DNA of 64,000 bases from Stenotrophomonas bentonitica (GTDB lineage Bacteria; Pseudomonadota; Gammaproteobacteria; Xanthomonadales; Xanthomonadaceae). Where the stretch lies: NCBI RefSeq assembly GCF_002887735.1, contig NZ_PKQP01000008.1, positions 150,354 to 214,353 on the forward strand, given 5' to 3'. The translations under genes were made by a program, and so were the position numbers. The notes beneath the pieces were generated by a model. It was not told the DNA's origin, ran no database searches, and saw nothing but the letters and a program-made list of their open reading frames with translations. Position 1 is the first letter of the stretch; every line of letters begins with the position of its first letter. Positions 8,746-18,700 of this stretch are shown piece by piece.

Positions 8746-8940
8746 TCATGGCGTGGCAGGGAATCCAGCATCGGCCAGCGCGGCCAGGAAGGCGGCCCGC
8801 TCGCGGTCGCTCTCCACACGTACTTCGCGCGCGGGCGGATCGGTCTCGATGCGTGCGTGCGGATCGATGCCCTGCAGTGCCTTGGTGACGGAGCGGGCGC
8901 AGCCGCCGCAGGTCATGGTGGGAAGGGTGAAACGATGCAT
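8746..8940 (-). CDS. Heavy-metal-associated domain protein (CopZ-like copper chaperone)
   Basis: This 64-residue single HMA domain has the Cu(I)-binding motif MTCGGC at residues 9-14 and the expected beta-alpha-beta-beta-alpha pattern. Such proteins carry Cu(I) in the cytosol to the P-type ATPase. ATG 8940 is used because it begins directly at the domain; the open frame upstream to 8988 adds a basic segment unlike the family. It lies 114 bases downstream of cueR and in the same direction, so it probably belongs to the copper efflux unit. Confidence 0.85.
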   Translation of the reverse strand: MHRFTLPTMTCGGCARSVTKALQGIDPHARIETDPPAREVRVESDRERAAFLAALADAGFPATP

Positions 8941-9054
8941 CGGGCGACCTCGCCGTGGTGGGTATGAGCCCACTGTCGGGGCTGACAACGTGGCAAGGTC
9001 AAGGCCTTAGCGCGTCCGTGTCCTTTTTGCAGGGCATGGACGCGGCCGGGTCGA

Positions 9055-9555
9055 TCAGGAACGTGGCTTGCGGGCCGCGCGCCCGCGCGAGGACACCGGC
9101 GTATCCGCACCGAACAGCGGCGTTTTGCGGGACTTCCCGGCGGATGCAGTCTCCGCCGGCGCGGAAACGGGCTGGGCCAGGTCGGCGATGATCGGGCAAT
9201 CCGGGCGGTCATTGCCGTGGCAGTGTTCGGCCAGATGCTCCAATGTCTGCACCATCGCCTGCAGCTCGGCAATCTTCGCCTTCAACCCGGCCACATGGGA
9301 CAGCGCCACCGCCTTGACGTCGGCGCTGGCGCGTTCGCGATCGCGCCACAGCACCAGCAGCTCGCCGATCTGCTCGACCGAAAACCCCAGGTCACGCGCA
9401 CGGCGGATGAAGCGCAGGCTGTGCGCGTCCTGCGGGCTGTAATGCCGGTAGCCCGCCTCCGAGCGCGCCGCCGGCGGGATCAGGCCGATCTGCTCGTAAT
9501 AGCGGATCATCTTTGCCGACACGCCCGAAAACGTCGCGGCTTCCCCGATATTCAT
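9055..9555 (-). CDS. cueR: CueR-type MerR family copper-responsive regulator
   Basis: This 166-residue regulator has the N-terminal MerR winged helix ([25 protein letters not shown]), a dimerisation helix and the metal loop with two cysteines in CHGNDRPDC (near residues 112-120), the CueR spacing for Cu(I). It activates copA by untwisting a promoter with a long spacer. ATG 9555 overlaps the copA stop by 4 bases, so it is made from the copA transcript and autoregulated. The C-terminus carries an extra basic Ser/Arg/Lys-rich tail of about 35 residues not found in the shorter E. coli protein. Confidence 0.9.
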   Translation of the reverse strand: MNIGEAATFSGVSAKMIRYYEQIGLIPPAARSEAGYRHYSPQDAHSLRFIRRARDLGFSVEQIGELLVLWRDRERASADVKAVALSHVAGLKAKIAELQAMVQTLEHLAEHCHGNDRPDCPIIADLAQPVSAPAETASAGKSRKTPLFGADTPVSSRGRAARKPRS

Positions 9556-12092
9556 CGTCCGGTCTCCCTCTCACTTTCCGCCATGCCGGTGCCCAGCGTA
9601 TCGGCCTGCATCGGTGCATGGAAGCGCTTGAGCCGCAGCGCATTGCCGAGCACGAACACACTGGACAATGCCATCGCCGCCGCGGCGAAGATCGGCGAGA
9701 GCAGCGTGCCGTTGAACGGGTACAGCAGGCCAGCGGCCACCGGGATCAGCACCGCGTTGTAGGCGAACGCCCAGAACAGGTTCTGCTTGATGTTGCGGAT
9801 CGTTGCCTGGCTCAGGGCGATCGCGTTGGGCACGCCGCGCAGGTCGCCGGACATCAGCACCACGTCGGCCGCCTCGATCGCCACATCGGTGCCGGTGCCG
9901 ATCGCCAAGCCGACATCGGCCTCGGCAAGCGCCGGTGCGTCATTGATCCCGTCCCCGACGAAGGCCACCTTGGCGCCACCAGCACGGAAACGCTTGAGCG
10001 CGGCGACCTTGCCATCGGGCAGCACTTCGGCCGCCACCTCATCGATGCCAAGCTGGCGTGCGATCGCCGCGGCGGTGGCCGCGTTGTCGCCGGTGATCAT
10101 CGCGACCTTCAGGCCCAGGGCGTGCAGCGCCTGGATCGCCGCCGGCGTGCTTTCCTTGATCGGATCGGCCACCGCGATCACGGCCGCCAGGCGGCCATCG
10201 ATTGCGGCGTACAGCGGGCTCCTGCCCTGCTCACCCAACCGCTGGGCGGTGGGCCGGAACGCCGCCACCTCCAGGCCGAGCCGGGTCATGTAGCGGTCCG
10301 CGCCGACGGCCACGGTGCGGCCGGCGACACGCGCGGAAACGCCGAAGCCCGGCACCGCCTCGAAGCGTTCGATGGTGGCCAGTGCGAGACCGCGCGCTCT
10401 GGCGGCCGCAACGATCGCCTCGGCGATGGGATGCTCGGAGCGGGTTTCCACCGCGGCAACCAGGGCCAGCACCTCATCCGCCTGGAAACCATCGGCCGGC
10501 TCCAGGTCGGTCAGTTCGGGGCGGCCCTTGGTCAACGTACCGGTCTTGTCCAGCGCGATCACACTCACATCGCGCAGTGCCTGCAGCGCCTCGCCCTTGC
10601 GGAACAGCACGCCCAGCTCCGCCGCGCGGCCGGTCCCGACCATGATCGAGGTCGGCGTGGCCAGGCCCATCGCGCAGGGACAGGCAATGATCAGCACCGC
10701 CACCGCATTGACCAGCGCAAAGGTCAGCGCCGGTGCCGGGCCGAGCACCAGCCACACCAGGAAGGTCAGCGCGGCAGCAGCCATCACCGCCGGCACGAAC
10801 CACATGGTGACCCTGTCGACCAGCGCCTGGATCGGCAGCTTGGAGCCCTGTGCCTGCTCGACCAGACGGATGATCTGGGCCAGCACGGTGTCCCCGCCCA
10901 CCTTGGTGACACGGAAACTGAAGGCACCGGTGGTGTTGAGGGTGCCGCCGACCACCTCGGCGCCCACGGCTTTGGCCACCGGTACCGGCTCGCCGGTGAT
11001 CATGCTCTCATCCACATAGGACGCCCCCTCCACCACCGCGCCGTCCACGGGCACTTTCTCGCCCGGGCGGACCAGCACGACATCGCCGAGCGTGACCTCG
11101 TCGAGCGGCACCTCGACCGTCTCATCGCCACGCTGCACGCGTGCAGTCCGCGCCTGCAGCCCGACCAGGCGCTTGATCGCCTGCGACGTGCGGCCCTTGG
11201 CCCGCGCCTCCAGCGTGCGCCCCAGCAGGATCAGGGTGACGATCACCACGGCCGCTTCGAAGTAGACGTTGGCGGTGCCCGGCGGCAGCACGCCCGGGGC
11301 GAAGGTGGCGACCACCGAGTAGCCATAGGCCGCCGCGGTGCCGAGCGAAACCAGCGAGTTCATGTCCGGGGCGCCGCGCAGCAGTCCCGGCACGCCTTTG
11401 CGGAAGAAGCGCAGGCCCGGCCCGAACAGCACCAGCGTGGCCAGCGCGAACTGCAGGTACCAGCTGGTCTGCAGGCCGACGGCATGCATCACCCAGTGGT
11501 GCATGGCTGGGACAAGGTGCGAGCCCATTTCCAGAATGAAGACCGGCAGCGTCAGCACCACCGCCAGCAACAGGGAGCGGCGCAGCGCACGGGCTTCAGC
11601 CTCGCGGCGTTCCTCCTCCTGGTCACCGGCCGCAGCCGTGCTCACGCCTGCAGCGCGCGCGGTGTAGCCGGCGTTTTCCACGGCAGCGACCAGATCAGCG
11701 ACGGAGACCGTACCGGCCAGATGGCGCACCTGCGCCCGTTCCGTCGCCAGGTTGACGCTGGCCGCGATCACGCCCGGCAGCTGCGCAAGGCCGCGCTCCA
11801 CGCGACCAACGCAGGACGCGCAGGTCATTCCCTCGATGCTCAGCTCGGTGGTGGCTTCGTGCACGGTGTAGCCCGCGCGTTCGATGGCACGCACCGCCGC
11901 CTGGGGATCGGGCGCCCCGATGAAGCTGAGATCGGCCCGCTCCGTGGCCAGGTTGACCGACGCCGTCTGCACGCCGGGGACGGCCGTCAGCGCGCGCTCC
12001 ACCCGGCCCACACAGGAGGCGCAGGTCATGCCCTCGATGGGCAGGCTCAGGCGGCTGAGCGGCGCGCCGGACCGGGAAGCAACAGAAGACAT
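9552..12092 (-). CDS. copA: Cu(I)-exporting P1B-type ATPase
   Basis: This 846-residue ATPase has two N-terminal HMA domains, each with MTCASC (near residues 20 and 86), eight predicted membrane helices, the transmembrane CPC site in [13 protein letters not shown] near residue 475, the phosphorylation motif DKTGTLTKG near 520, TGDN near 700 and [10 protein letters not shown] near 745. It pumps Cu(I) from cytosol to periplasm. AAGGA lies about 7 bases before ATG 12092, and a CueR-type promoter lies just upstream. It is followed by cueR with a 4-base overlap. Confidence 0.96.
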   Translation of the reverse strand: MSSVASRSGAPLSRLSLPIEGMTCASCVGRVERALTAVPGVQTASVNLATERADLSFIGAPDPQAAVRAIERAGYTVHEATTELSIEGMTCASCVGRVERGLAQLPGVIAASVNLATERAQVRHLAGTVSVADLVAAVENAGYTARAAGVSTAAAGDQEEERREAEARALRRSLLLAVVLTLPVFILEMGSHLVPAMHHWVMHAVGLQTSWYLQFALATLVLFGPGLRFFRKGVPGLLRGAPDMNSLVSLGTAAAYGYSVVATFAPGVLPPGTANVYFEAAVVIVTLILLGRTLEARAKGRTSQAIKRLVGLQARTARVQRGDETVEVPLDEVTLGDVVLVRPGEKVPVDGAVVEGASYVDESMITGEPVPVAKAVGAEVVGGTLNTTGAFSFRVTKVGGDTVLAQIIRLVEQAQGSKLPIQALVDRVTMWFVPAVMAAAALTFLVWLVLGPAPALTFALVNAVAVLIIACPCAMGLATPTSIMVGTGRAAELGVLFRKGEALQALRDVSVIALDKTGTLTKGRPELTDLEPADGFQADEVLALVAAVETRSEHPIAEAIVAAARARGLALATIERFEAVPGFGVSARVAGRTVAVGADRYMTRLGLEVAAFRPTAQRLGEQGRSPLYAAIDGRLAAVIAVADPIKESTPAAIQALHALGLKVAMITGDNAATAAAIARQLGIDEVAAEVLPDGKVAALKRFRAGGAKVAFVGDGINDAPALAEADVGLAIGTGTDVAIEAADVVLMSGDLRGVPNAIALSQATIRNIKQNLFWAFAYNAVLIPVAAGLLYPFNGTLLSPIFAAAAMALSSVFVLGNALRLKRFHAPMQADTLGTGMAESERETGR

Positions 12093-12122
12093 GGGGCAGT
12101 CCTTGGGGTGAGGTTACCCGCC

Positions 12123-12153
12123 ACCCTAAAGATTCCCATCGTGGGAAGGTCAA
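12123..12153 (-). promoter_or_regulatory. CueR-dependent copA promoter with 19-bp spacer
   Basis: On the minus strand TTGACC (12153-12148) and TAGGGT (12128-12123) are separated by exactly 19 bases, the abnormal spacing of MerR-family promoters. The spacer contains the palindrome TTCCC-ACGAT-GGGAA. The -10 box is 30 bases from the copA ATG. This is the expected binding site of the CueR protein encoded two genes downstream. Confidence 0.85.
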
Positions 12154-12160
12154 GCCCCCG

Positions 12161-12207
12161 CTTGATGGGGACGGAGGTAATTATTCATCCCCTCCATCCC
12201 CGTCAAG
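12161..12207 (-). terminator. Hairpin terminator after the sugar dehydrogenase gene
   Basis: CTTGATGGGGACGGAGG (12161-12177) can pair with CCTCCATCCCCGTCAAG (12191-12207), 17 base pairs with two mismatches or wobbles and a 13-base loop. It begins 6 bases after the stop codon of the upstream operon and ends just before the copA -35 box, so it insulates copA from read-through. There is no clear T tract. Confidence 0.6.
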
Positions 12208-12212
12208 GCGCT

Positions 12213-13529
12213 TTACGGCTGGGCGGGCGTGCCGTCGTGGGTGACCCGCCAGATCGTGTTGGAGAGGTCATCGGCAACGATCAGTGCCCCACGCGGGTCG
12301 ACCGTGACACCCACCGGGCGGCCGCGGGTCTTGCCGTCTTCGCCGAAGAAGCCGCTCACGAAATCGATCGGCTCGCCGGCCGGACGGCCATTGCTGAAGG
12401 GCACGAACACCACCTTGTAACCGACCGGTGGATTGCGGTTCCAGCTGCCGTGCTCGCCCACGAAGACGCCATCGGCAAACTGGGTGCCCATCACCGGCGA
12501 CGAGAAGGCCACGCCGAGTGCGGCCACATGCGAGCCCAGCGCGTAATCCGGCGCGATGGCCGAGGCGACCTTCTCCGGATTCTGCGGCATCACCCGGCGA
12601 TCCACATTCTTGCCCCAGTAGCTGTACGGCCAGCCATAGAAGCCGCCCTCCTTCACCGAGGTGAGGTAATCGGGCACGAGGTTCGGGCCGATCTCATCGC
12701 GTTCATTCACCACGGCCCACAGCGTGCCGGTGCCCGGCTGGATCGCCAGCGCGGTGGGATTGCGGATACCGGTGGCGTAATCCTTGTGTGCGCCGGTGGC
12801 CACATCGATCTGCCAGATCCGCGCACGATCGATCTCCACCGCCATGCCGCGCTCGGTGATGTTGCTGTTGGAGCCGATGCCTACATAGAGATAGCGGCCA
12901 TCGGCACTGGCGGTCATCGCCTTGGTCCAGTGATGGTTGATCGCCGCGGGCAGATCGGTCAGTTTCGCCGGTGCGCCGCTCGCCTTGGTCTGGCCTTCCT
13001 GGTAGTCAAAGCGCACCACCGCATCCTGGTTGGCCACGTAGATCGCGTTGCCGATCATCGCCAGGCCGTACGGCGCATTGAGCTTGTCGGCGAAGACCGT
13101 CTTCAGTTCGTAGGTGCCGTCGCCATCGGCGTCGCGCAGCAGGGTCAGGCGGTTGCCGCTCTTGACCGCCGTGTTGCCCTTGGCCTTGATCTTGCCGGCG
13201 ATCACATCCTTCGGCTTGAGGGCAGGCGCACTGCCGCCGCGACCTTCCGCGACCAGAATGTCACCGTTGGGCAGCACCAGGGTCTGCCGCGGAATGTTCA
13301 GATCGGTGGCGATCGCCGAGATGCGGTAGCCCTTGGGCACCGTCGGCAGGGTGTCGCCCCACTGCGCCGGCTTGGCGATGGTCATGTCCGGCATCAGCCC
13401 GCGATGCGGCTTGGGCATCTCCGGGTTGCCGCCGTACTGTTCCAGCTCGGGGGCCTTGCCGCTGCAGGCCGCCAGCGCGACCGCAAGCGCGGAAACCGAG
13501 AGCATCCGGATCGTCATCTGGCGGCTCAT
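12213..13529 (-). CDS. PQQ-dependent sugar dehydrogenase (sorbosone dehydrogenase family) lipoprotein
   Basis: This 438-residue protein starts with a lipoprotein signal (ALAACSG) and forms a beta-propeller of the soluble glucose/sorbosone dehydrogenase family: repeated strands with LPNGDILVAEGRGG, GRYLYVGIGSNSN, TGIRNPTALAI, GGFYGWPYSYWG and FVGEHGSWNR. These enzymes oxidise sugars in the periplasm with PQQ and pass electrons to the chain. ATG 13529 overlaps the stop of the DUF2231 gene by 4 bases, so the two are coupled and the membrane protein may be an electron-transfer or anchoring partner. Substrate is unknown. Confidence 0.85.
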   Translation of the reverse strand: MSRQMTIRMLSVSALAVALAACSGKAPELEQYGGNPEMPKPHRGLMPDMTIAKPAQWGDTLPTVPKGYRISAIATDLNIPRQTLVLPNGDILVAEGRGGSAPALKPKDVIAGKIKAKGNTAVKSGNRLTLLRDADGDGTYELKTVFADKLNAPYGLAMIGNAIYVANQDAVVRFDYQEGQTKASGAPAKLTDLPAAINHHWTKAMTASADGRYLYVGIGSNSNITERGMAVEIDRARIWQIDVATGAHKDYATGIRNPTALAIQPGTGTLWAVVNERDEIGPNLVPDYLTSVKEGGFYGWPYSYWGKNVDRRVMPQNPEKVASAIAPDYALGSHVAALGVAFSSPVMGTQFADGVFVGEHGSWNRNPPVGYKVVFVPFSNGRPAGEPIDFVSGFFGEDGKTRGRPVGVTVDPRGALIVADDLSNTIWRVTHDGTPAQP

Positions 13530-13942
13530 CGCACACCTCCCACGCGCAGGCTGGACAGCCCCACCCAGGTGGCGAGCAGCGCCAGCACCGTCAGGATCAC
13601 CGAGAGCACCAGGCCGGCCGGCATCACCGCCCATGCATCACGCGCATGGTGGAGACAGTTGATGAAGCCCACGCCCCAGGTCACCGCCAGAATCACGACG
13701 TAGGCCAGGTTGCGGCTGCGACGGACCAGGCCGACGATCCCGCACAGCAGGGCCAGCGTGGTCATCACCATCGCACCGATCAGCAGCCAGGAGGCGAAGT
13801 TGGCCCACTGGATCTCGTACGAACTCCAGTAGGCGTAGTCCGCCAGCAGTGCGCCGAGGAACAGCGGCAGCACCCCGCCCAGTACAGCGGCGTGGAACGG
13901 ATGGATGACCCATGATCGGGTCAGGACAACGGTCGAAGCCAT
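13526..13942 (-). CDS. DUF2231 family membrane protein
   Basis: This 138-residue protein has four hydrophobic segments (about residues 18-38, 48-73, 78-97 and 107-130) and the HPFHAAV/LPLFLGALLADYAYW signature of DUF2231. Related proteins sit beside PQQ dehydrogenases and may be haem- or quinone-linked, but no function is proven. AGGAG is 7 bases before ATG 13942. It is the first gene of a two-gene unit with the sugar dehydrogenase. Confidence 0.8.
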   Translation of the reverse strand: MASTVVLTRSWVIHPFHAAVLGGVLPLFLGALLADYAYWSSYEIQWANFASWLLIGAMVMTTLALLCGIVGLVRRSRNLAYVVILAVTWGVGFINCLHHARDAWAVMPAGLVLSVILTVLALLATWVGLSSLRVGGVR

Positions 13943-14022
13943 GGTGGTCTCCTGGTGAGGGGGCGAATCTCTCCCGATCCTGCCACCCCTGGTGTGATGG
14001 GGGTGCTGAGATGCCGCCCACA

Positions 14023-14054
14023 CGAAACCGGGGGACAGCCTGCCCCCCGGTTCG
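14023..14054 (-). terminator. GC-rich hairpin downstream of the arylsulfatase gene
   Basis: AACCGGGGG (14026-14034) pairs perfectly with CCCCCGGTT (14044-14052), with extra CGA/TCG pairing next to the stem. It starts 33 bases after the arylsulfatase stop and is the likely end of that transcript. No T tract follows on the minus strand. Confidence 0.55.
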
Positions 14055-14086
14055 TCGCCATGCCAGCGCTGCGATGGACCTCGCCG

Positions 14087-15658
14087 CTATTTGCCCGTCA
14101 CCGCTTCCTGCAGCTTCTCCACCGCCTGGTCGGCCGTGAACGTGTTCGGCTTCTGGATCTTGGGGAACTCAACGAAGGTCTCGTTGAATTTGGTGAGCAG
14201 CGCGATCGCCCCGTACACGATGTAGACGTGGTTGATGTACCAGTCCCAATAGGTATTGGAGGTCACATCCGCGAATTCGTACGGATCGGTGCGCAGGTTG
14301 TAGATCTTGGGAATGCGCATGACCGTGAACGGTTCGCCCCACAGCTGCATGGTGCCCTTGCAGCGCTGCTCGATGAACGTCACCTTCCAGTTGTCGTAGC
14401 GGATGCCGAGCATGTCGCCATCATCGGAGATGTAGACGAACAGCTTGCGCGGCGACTTTTCCTCCTTGCCGGTGAGATACGGCAGCAGGCTGACCCCGTC
14501 GATGTGGTTCTTGTAGGTGCGCCCGATCGCCTTGACCCCTTTCTTGAGGTCGTTGACCACGCCCTTGTTGCCCGCCAGTTCCAGGAAGGTCGGCAGCCAG
14601 TCATGGTGCTGGACGATCTCGTTGGACACCGAACCCGGCTTGATCTTGCCCGGGTAACGCACCACCAGCGGAATCCGGAACGCGCCTTCCCAGTTGGTGT
14701 CCTTCTCACTGCGGAACGGCGTCATGCCGCCATCCGGCCACGAATTGCGGTGCGGCCCGTTGTCGGTGGAGTACACCACCAGGGTGTCTTCGGCGATGCC
14801 CAGTTCGTCGAGGTAATCGAGCAACGCGCCCACGTTCTTGTCGTGGTCGATCATCGTGTCGTGATACGGCGACTGCCAGCGCCCGGCCTGCCCCAGGCTT
14901 TCCTTCTTGGTATGCGTGATCAGGTGCATGTGGGTGAAGTTGACCCAGACGAAGAACGGCGTGTCGTCGTCGTTCGCCTTCTTGATGAAGCCCTTGGCGC
15001 GGTCGGCGAAGTCGTCATCGCAGGTCAGCATGCGCTTGCGGTCCAGCGGCCCGGTATCCTCGATCTTCTGCTTGCCTACCTTGCCCCAGCGCTTCTGGTC
15101 GGTGCTGTCATCCTTCTCGGTGGCGAAACTGTGGATCACCCCGCGCGGCTTGATGGTCTCGATGAAATCCCCGAACTCGTCCTTCGGGAAGTAGTCGTAC
15201 ATCTCCGGCTCTTCTTCGGCATTGAGGTGGTACAGATTGCCGTAGAACTCATCGAACCCATGGTTGGTGGGCAGCATGTGGTTGAGGTCGCCGAGGTGGT
15301 TCTTGCCGAACTGCCCGGTGGTATAGCCCTCGTTCTTCAGCAGGGCGGCGATGGTGACGATCTTCTCGTTCATGCCGACCGGCGCGCCCGGAATGCCGAC
15401 CTTCGACAGGCCGGTCCGCAGGACGCTCTGGCCGGTGATGAAGGACGAACGCCCTGCCGTACAGGACTGTTCGCCGTAGGAATCGGTGAACAGCATGCCC
15501 TCGTTGGCCAGGCGGTCGATGTTCGGCGTCTGGTATCCCATCAAGCCGCGCGAGTAGCAGCTCAGGTTGGAGATGCCGATGTCGTCTCCCCAGATGACAA
15601 GGATGTTGGGCTTCTTTGCGGATGAACCGGGCTTCTTCTTTGCGGATGAGCTGGCCAT
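14087..15658 (-). CDS. Arylsulfatase (formylglycine-dependent, CTAGR type)
   Basis: This 523-residue enzyme of the sulfatase/alkaline phosphatase superfamily has the N-terminal metal site NILVIWGDDIGISN (residues about 18-31), the modification motif CTAGRSS near residue 66, FGKNHLGD near 117, and the second metal site TDNGPHRNSW near residue 295. The cysteine of CTAGR must be converted to formylglycine for activity. No signal peptide is seen; the start is Lys/Ser-rich. ATG 15658 is preferred because GGAG lies 6 bases upstream, while ATG 15664 overlaps that site. The gene stands alone, and its likely maturase is encoded at 39191-40117. Confidence 0.9.
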   Translation of the reverse strand: MASSSAKKKPGSSAKKPNILVIWGDDIGISNLSCYSRGLMGYQTPNIDRLANEGMLFTDSYGEQSCTAGRSSFITGQSVLRTGLSKVGIPGAPVGMNEKIVTIAALLKNEGYTTGQFGKNHLGDLNHMLPTNHGFDEFYGNLYHLNAEEEPEMYDYFPKDEFGDFIETIKPRGVIHSFATEKDDSTDQKRWGKVGKQKIEDTGPLDRKRMLTCDDDFADRAKGFIKKANDDDTPFFVWVNFTHMHLITHTKKESLGQAGRWQSPYHDTMIDHDKNVGALLDYLDELGIAEDTLVVYSTDNGPHRNSWPDGGMTPFRSEKDTNWEGAFRIPLVVRYPGKIKPGSVSNEIVQHHDWLPTFLELAGNKGVVNDLKKGVKAIGRTYKNHIDGVSLLPYLTGKEEKSPRKLFVYISDDGDMLGIRYDNWKVTFIEQRCKGTMQLWGEPFTVMRIPKIYNLRTDPYEFADVTSNTYWDWYINHVYIVYGAIALLTKFNETFVEFPKIQKPNTFTADQAVEKLQEAVTGK

Positions 15659-15760
15659 GCACATCTCCGACGACGGTGGTGCTCAATAGTCCGTGTCGGT
15701 CATCGTCGCGGCCAGCGTGTTTCTACTTAGACGGCGTCAGTAAGTCTTCGCCTCCCCCGC

Positions 15761-18700
15761 TCATCCCTCCCAGCTGATGCCTTTTGGCGCACTGGAGAAA
15801 CCGGCGCCCCGCAGCGCGTCCATCAGGCCGTCGCGTCGGGCCGGCGCAGCGTCGATCAGCTCCACGGTGAACGAGCTGCGCCGGCCCCGCCGCAGTGCGC
15901 TGGCCAGCGCCTGCGCCGCGGCAGCCGTCGTGCCTGCCAGGGACGGATCGTCCGCATCGAAGAACGTCAGCAGCTGGCGGCCCCCCTGGGCCAGGTACAT
16001 CAGCAGCCGTCCACCGCCGATCACCACCACGGCACCGGCGCGGCGCACCGGCCGGACCGCCGAGCCGTGCACCGGCCAGGGCACCACGGTACCGAACGGG
16101 TTGGCCGGGTCCACCGCGGACAGCCCGATCGCCACCTCGCCAGCACCGGGCCGCAGGGCATCGGCGACGCCACGCAGTCGATCCACGATCAGGCGATCGG
16201 CGAACTGGGCCCCGCCCAGCCCTTCGACGAAGCGGCCGCGCAGCACCCGGCCTGCATCCTCCATGCCGCGATACACCTGTTGCAGCGCCGGGAAGCCGCC
16301 GGCGATCCCTTCGGCCATCGCGGCCCCGCGGGTCACGATGCCGTGCCGGTCCAGCAGCCCCTCGGCCAGCGCCACCGCGCGCGCCGTGTCGCTGATCGCC
16401 TCACGCTGCAACAGCGACCAGCGCCCGGCCAGCGCGGCTGCCGCAAAGCTGGCGATCACGGCCGGCGCTCCGTCGGCCAAGGGCATGTCGTGCATCGGGA
16501 CGCCACGGACGCGTCGACCGCGCCGCGAGGCGCGCGCGACCCGCGGCCGCAGCGCGCGGCCCCCGACCATGCCGCGCAGCGGCGCCCACAGATCCGTGGT
16601 CAGGTACCCCGACCATGCCAGGCCCCACAAGGCGTCGTGCAGCTGCGCGGCGGTGATCTCCATGGGCGGGCTGCCGGCCCGCCCCCCGTGCGTGCCCACC
16701 GCGGTGACCAGCTGACGCGCGAAGTACGCGCCACCGTCGGCCAGCACCTGCAGCAGCGCATCCTGCAGCGGCGACAGCGCGGTTGCCACTGCAGGCGCGG
16801 GCAGCGTTTCTGCCGCGAATTCCTGCAGGTGCAGCGAGACCAGGCCGTCCTCCTCGCCGAGCCGCCCGTGCCCGGCCCACACCACGGTACCCGTGGCGAG
16901 CAGCGAATCGAGCATCGCCGGCGCGTAATCGACCACGCGCGCGGGCAGGATCTGCTGTTCCCACACCGACGCCGGCAGCGCCACGCCCGCCAGCAGTTCC
17001 ACCACGCGCAGCACGCCGTCGATGCCTTCCAGCGCACCCGGCCCGCGGTGAGCGATGCCACGTGCAGCCTGTTCGGCATCGCTCAGCAGCCCATGCCTCT
17101 CCAGCAACAACAGGGCATAGGCGTCGCGCGCGACCGGCCGGGTCGCCTCGCGCGCGGCCTGCAGCGAGCGCACCCGCAACCGACGGAACACCGCCTCACC
17201 CACCCATTCGTGACGGGCCAGCGGCGCCGGCTCGGCGGCCGCGCCGACGGCCTCGGCATCGCGACGCGCCACACCGAAACGACCCTTGAGCAGCTTGCCC
17301 TGCGCTTCCAGCTGCGTGAGTGCCGCATCGGCCACGGCCACGCCCAATCCAAACGCGGCCGCCACCTCGGCCGTGGTGAACGGCGCATGGGTGCGCGCAT
17401 ATCGGCCCAGCAGCTCGCCCAGCGGGTCCGATGAGGCCTGCAGGAAGGGCTCGGGGATGCCGCGCCGGAGGGTGACCCCCAGCGCATCGCGCAGCCGCGC
17501 GGCATCTTCGATGGCCGCCCAGTGCAGGCGGCCGGCGATCTGGACCTGGATCGCACGCCGCTCAGCGGCGAGATCGTGCAGATGCCCGGCAGGTTCGTCA
17601 TCGACCCGCCGCAGCGCCATCGCTTCATCGGTGAGCGGGCCCAGTTCCCGCAGCAGATCGGCCGCCCCTTCCTTGCCGCGCGCACGGCGGTCGGGCGCCA
17701 GGCGCTGCAACTCGTTGCCCACCTGCTCCACCACGGCCGCATCCAGCAGTTCGCCCAGATCGACCTGGCCGAGCAGATCGCCCAACAGGCCGCTGTCCAG
17801 TGACAGCACCGACGCACGGCGCTCGGCCAGCGGCACATCGGTGCCGTACATGAACTCGGCGACATAGCCGAACAGCAGGTTCGCCGCGAATGGCGACGGT
17901 ACCTCGGTGGTGACATCGGCGATCGCCACGCGGCCGTCGGTGAGCCGCTGCATCAGCACGCCCAGCGCATCGAGATCGTAGACGTCCTGCAGGCACTCAC
18001 GCGCGGTCTCGATCAGGATCGGGAACTCGGGATGGCCCTGCGCGATGGCCAGCAGTTCACCGGCGCGCAGGCGCTGCTGCCACAGCGGCGAGCGACGACC
18101 CGGCGTGCGCCGCGGCAGCAACAGCGCGCGTGCGGCACATTCGCGGAAGCGCGCAGCGAACAGGGCCGAGCCGACCACGGCGCGCGTGACGTCGCTGCGC
18201 AGACGCTCGGGCTCGAACAGGAACAGCTCCGCGCCCGGCAGGCGCCCCTGTGCGTCGGGCAGCCGCGCGATGATGCCGTCGTCGCTGGCGACCACTGCTG
18301 GATCCACGCCCCAGCGTTCGCGGATGCGCGCGGCCACCGCCAGCGCCCACGGATCGTGTACGCGCCGCCCATACGGCGAATGCAGCATCAGCCGCCAGTC
18401 ACCGGCCTCATCGCGGCAGCGCTCCAGTACGAGCGTGCGATCGGTGGGCAGCACGCCGGTGGCCTCACGCTGTTCGGCCAGCAGGCCGGCGATGTTGGTG
18501 ATCGCGTTGTCGGCCAATCCGCAGGCCTGCAGCCGCTCGCGCAGCCCGGCCGGCAGGCCCGCTTCCGCGGCACCGGCATCCAGCGCACCGATGAAGGCAC
18601 CCACCGCCTCGCCCAGTTCGGCCGGGCGGCCCACGCCCTCACCGCGCCAGAACGGCAAGCGCGCCGAACGCCCCGGCGCGGGGGTCACCACGACCTGGTC

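Noticed and set aside
12108..12120. Alternative sigma70 promoter for copA closer to the ATG
   Set aside because: No recognisable -35/-10 pair at normal spacing; the 19-bp MerR-type promoter explains the region better.
9513..13703. A 1396-codon plus-strand frame across copA and the sugar dehydrogenase
   Set aside because: It is antisense to two clear genes and a promoter, and is rich in Arg/Gln/His with no family resemblance.
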